Under the pieces are notes generated by a model, which saw only the letters and a list, made by a program, of their open reading frames with translations, made no database searches and had not been told where the DNA came from. The position numbers were made by a program, and so were the translations under genes. This document shows positions 7,101-7,876 of a stretch of DNA of 7,876 bases, piece after piece; the stretch's first letter is position 1, and each line of letters starts with the position of its first letter. This DNA is from CAZUFB01 sp964619775 (GTDB lineage Bacteria; Actinomycetota; Coriobacteriia; Coriobacteriales; UMGS124), in the NCBI GenBank assembly GCA_964619775.1, contig CAZUFB010000092.1, positions 1 through 7,876 of the forward strand. The letters run 5' to 3'.

Positions 7101-7449
7101 GGAACTCGATGCGGTCAATGTCAATGCCAAGTACCCTTTGTTCTATAACGAACAGGGTATGGTGTCCTCACTTGGCATCGAGGACGGTTCATACCTGAGG
7201 CTCAATACTCTGACCCTCGGCTGGACTGTGCCTTCGGATTCGCGCTTTGCCCGTTCCATGAGAATCAGCAATCTCAGGTTGTACTTTACGGTATACAACC
7301 TGCTCACGATTACCGGTTACTCCGGACTTGACCCCGAGGTGAGCACAAATGAAAATCTGAACAGTGCGGTTTATCCCACTCCCGGTCTTGACTGGGGTTC
7401 ATACCCCAGAGCCAGGTCTTTTGTGCTCGGTGTTAACCTTTCGTTCTGA
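4138..7449 (+). CDS. SusC/RagA-family TonB-dependent outer-membrane transporter
   Basis: A complete 1103-residue SusC-type transporter, which imports glycan fragments or other nutrients across the outer membrane using TonB energy, with SusD as lid. Residues 1-29 are a signal peptide (MMKDLIRKATVLAVAVFLGA, ending LYA before QQQ). Residues 33-103 are the carboxypeptidase-regulatory-like domain (ITGTVTDSEGYPVVGAAV). DDVVVIGYQTVRRRDLTGAV (110-129) leads into the plug, which ends with the SusC hallmark at 209-235 (LKDASSTAIYGARGANGVIL). The beta-barrel fills the rest and ends YPRARSFVLGVNLSF with the usual terminal Phe. A DTDGDG segment (893-898) is typical of the family. There is no extra N-terminal STN signalling domain. 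The start at 4138 is preferred over an in-frame ATG at 4054 because it puts the signal peptide at the N terminus. The leader is AT-rich with no Shine-Dalgarno, as usual in this phylum. SusD follows after 30 nt. The substrate is unknown. Confidence 0.96.
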   Translation: MMKDLIRKATVLAVAVFLGASWGGCCLYAQQQITGTVTDSEGYPVVGAAVMIEGTLTGTTTGVDGDYSLSAPANSTIIVSCIGYAGAEATVYEGQSVYNFVLEEDTFYLDDVVVIGYQTVRRRDLTGAVSSITSKDITTAPVSNVAQALQGKLPGVNVVSQDGRPDATVNIRVRGGGSISQSNEPLILIDGLEGTLSDIPSDQVESIDILKDASSTAIYGARGANGVILITTKGAREGKVRVTYNAYAKVNTPTGYIEALGPYDYLSYVWANAAANGTEYVEPFTKLFGIGDYGDIERYRDVPMYDVQKQVYNTSFSHNHDLTVSGGTELTKVMFSLNYNDEDGMKINSYNKRANVSLKVDQKIAKNLDFGLNLRYTDVTTMSDETAGNRSGSLLSFAYRFRPIATEDILGDLSALREGSVEQYGKQVLWDTYDPYNRIMDEEPLTLRQNLAGTASLNWQIIKGLTYHTDLSLTRTWNQQKIWKGAISNNYLDDSTGEKQWAGSATLYKANSWSMRWTNTLNYAFNLGSAHSFNILVGHEMSNSGGDSMTIVADHFPANFTKENAFAMIDQFDAESSTVTRPYYTGYTTPSRLLSYFGRMNYTLFDKYLFTFTFRADGSSKFAPDNRWGYFPAGAFAWRISEEPFMSGASWLDDLKLRLSFGSVGNDGISSDLWQQTWSASDVTYAVGGQNYVTYDLASTMANSDLKWETTITRDLGVDISVLRGKLSGTVDVYWNTTKDLLMLTTLPGITGFTATYDNIGQTSNKGVELSLNATLFETRDWGVYLGANINFNRNNVDALADGVTGIYGSGWFSSGYPGNDYGLYVGSPVGLVRGLVYDGFYTTDDFTYDAATGLYTLKDGVPDVSSTLIGVVYGMTTPTGQNAYPGMAKYVDTDGDGVVDASDYVVIGDMNPDFTGGFNISAVYKNWDLGLYFNYSVGNQIYNVNKMASMLGYKEAAVYENHLAFLKDSYKIYDIRDGQLVKLTTPEELDAVNVNAKYPLFYNEQGMVSSLGIEDGSYLRLNTLTLGWTVPSDSRFARSMRISNLRLYFTVYNLLTITGYSGLDPEVSTNENLNSAVYPTPGLDWGSYPRARSFVLGVNLSF

Positions 7450-7479
7450 CATAACTCCAACGATTAATACGATTCAGAT

Positions 7480-7876
7480 ATGAAAAAGATATTTACGGGA
7501 CTTGTGATAATCGCTGCCTTTGCTGCGGTAAACGGCTGCAACGTATCAGATTTTCTCAATGTGAGTTCTCCCGCCCAGACGAGTGACGAATTCGTGACAT
7601 CGTCTGTCTCTGAAACCTTCAAGACCCTGGCCTGGTGCTATGGTACATACCGTGATGATGTGGCAGGAGGCGGCAACTACAACTGGAACGACCCCTGTAC
7701 GGATGTAGAGTACTATCCCGAATACAATTCCACCAATATGCGAATTGGGGCTCTCCAGCCTGCGACTGCCGCGGTGGATTCCAAGTCCGGGCAGTTCAAC
7801 GCACTATATTCCATACTTGCAAGGTGCGACAGGATTTCTTCGATAATCGAGGAGAAGTCCGAGTACCTTGAGGCGG
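7480..7876 (+). CDS. SusD/RagB-family surface lipoprotein, N-terminal part (runs off right edge)
   Basis: The first 132 codons are in the window and the frame is open to the edge. The N terminus MKKIFTGLVIIAAFAAVNGC is a lipoprotein signal peptide with the lipobox VNGC, so Cys20 would be lipidated. The mature start CNVSDFLNVSSPAQTSDEFV is typical of SusD proteins (Cys, then DFL, then a short acidic stretch), and FNALYSILARCDRI fits the first TPR-like helices. SusD proteins sit on the outer membrane, bind the glycan and close over the SusC barrel. The position 30 nt after susC on the same strand is the standard arrangement and implies one transcript. Most of the protein (members are usually about 500-600 residues) lies outside the window, so ligand class cannot be judged. 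Confidence 0.93.
   Translation, partial: MKKIFTGLVIIAAFAAVNGCNVSDFLNVSSPAQTSDEFVTSSVSETFKTLAWCYGTYRDDVAGGGNYNWNDPCTDVEYYPEYNSTNMRIGALQPATAAVDSKSGQFNALYSILARCDRISSIIEEKSEYLEA

Overview
The window looks like a chromosomal segment from a member of the Bacteroidota, most likely a Bacteroidales species with a moderately GC-rich genome. The evidence is a SusC/SusD pair, genes without clear Shine-Dalgarno sequences, a TAnnTTTG-type promoter in front of a tRNA gene, and a secreted pectin-degrading enzyme of a type common in gut Bacteroidales. No species can be named from the sequence alone.

Layout from left to right. Positions 1-306 carry no complete gene. They hold a compact set of direct and inverted repeats: three copies of a 16-bp dyad, three copies of a C-rich motif, and one short hairpin followed by a T-run. 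Positions 307-2157 (minus) encode a secreted PL11-family rhamnogalacturonan lyase. A tRNA-Gln(UUG) gene lies just upstream of it on the same strand (2228-2298), with a good Bacteroidota-type promoter. Next come two minus-strand genes 16 nt apart: an alpha/beta hydrolase of the monoacylglycerol-lipase/lysophospholipase type (2942-3847) and, downstream of it, the tRNA adenosine deaminase TadA (2440-2925). A divergent intergenic region of about 290 bp with two perfect inverted repeats separates them from a plus-strand SusC-type TonB-dependent transporter (4138-7449). A SusD-type surface lipoprotein starts 30 nt after SusC and runs off the right edge (7480-7876).

How the genes fit together. SusC and SusD form an outer-membrane glycan-uptake pair, and the PL11 lyase would cut the rhamnogalacturonan I backbone of pectin outside the cytoplasm. 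They could belong to one carbohydrate-use locus, but a tRNA gene, tadA and the hydrolase lie between them and they are on opposite strands. The substrate of this SusCD pair therefore cannot be read from the window. TadA and tRNA-Gln are housekeeping functions. I found no convincing undescribed system. The most unusual sequence is the repeat array at 81-306 and the paired dyads upstream of susC.
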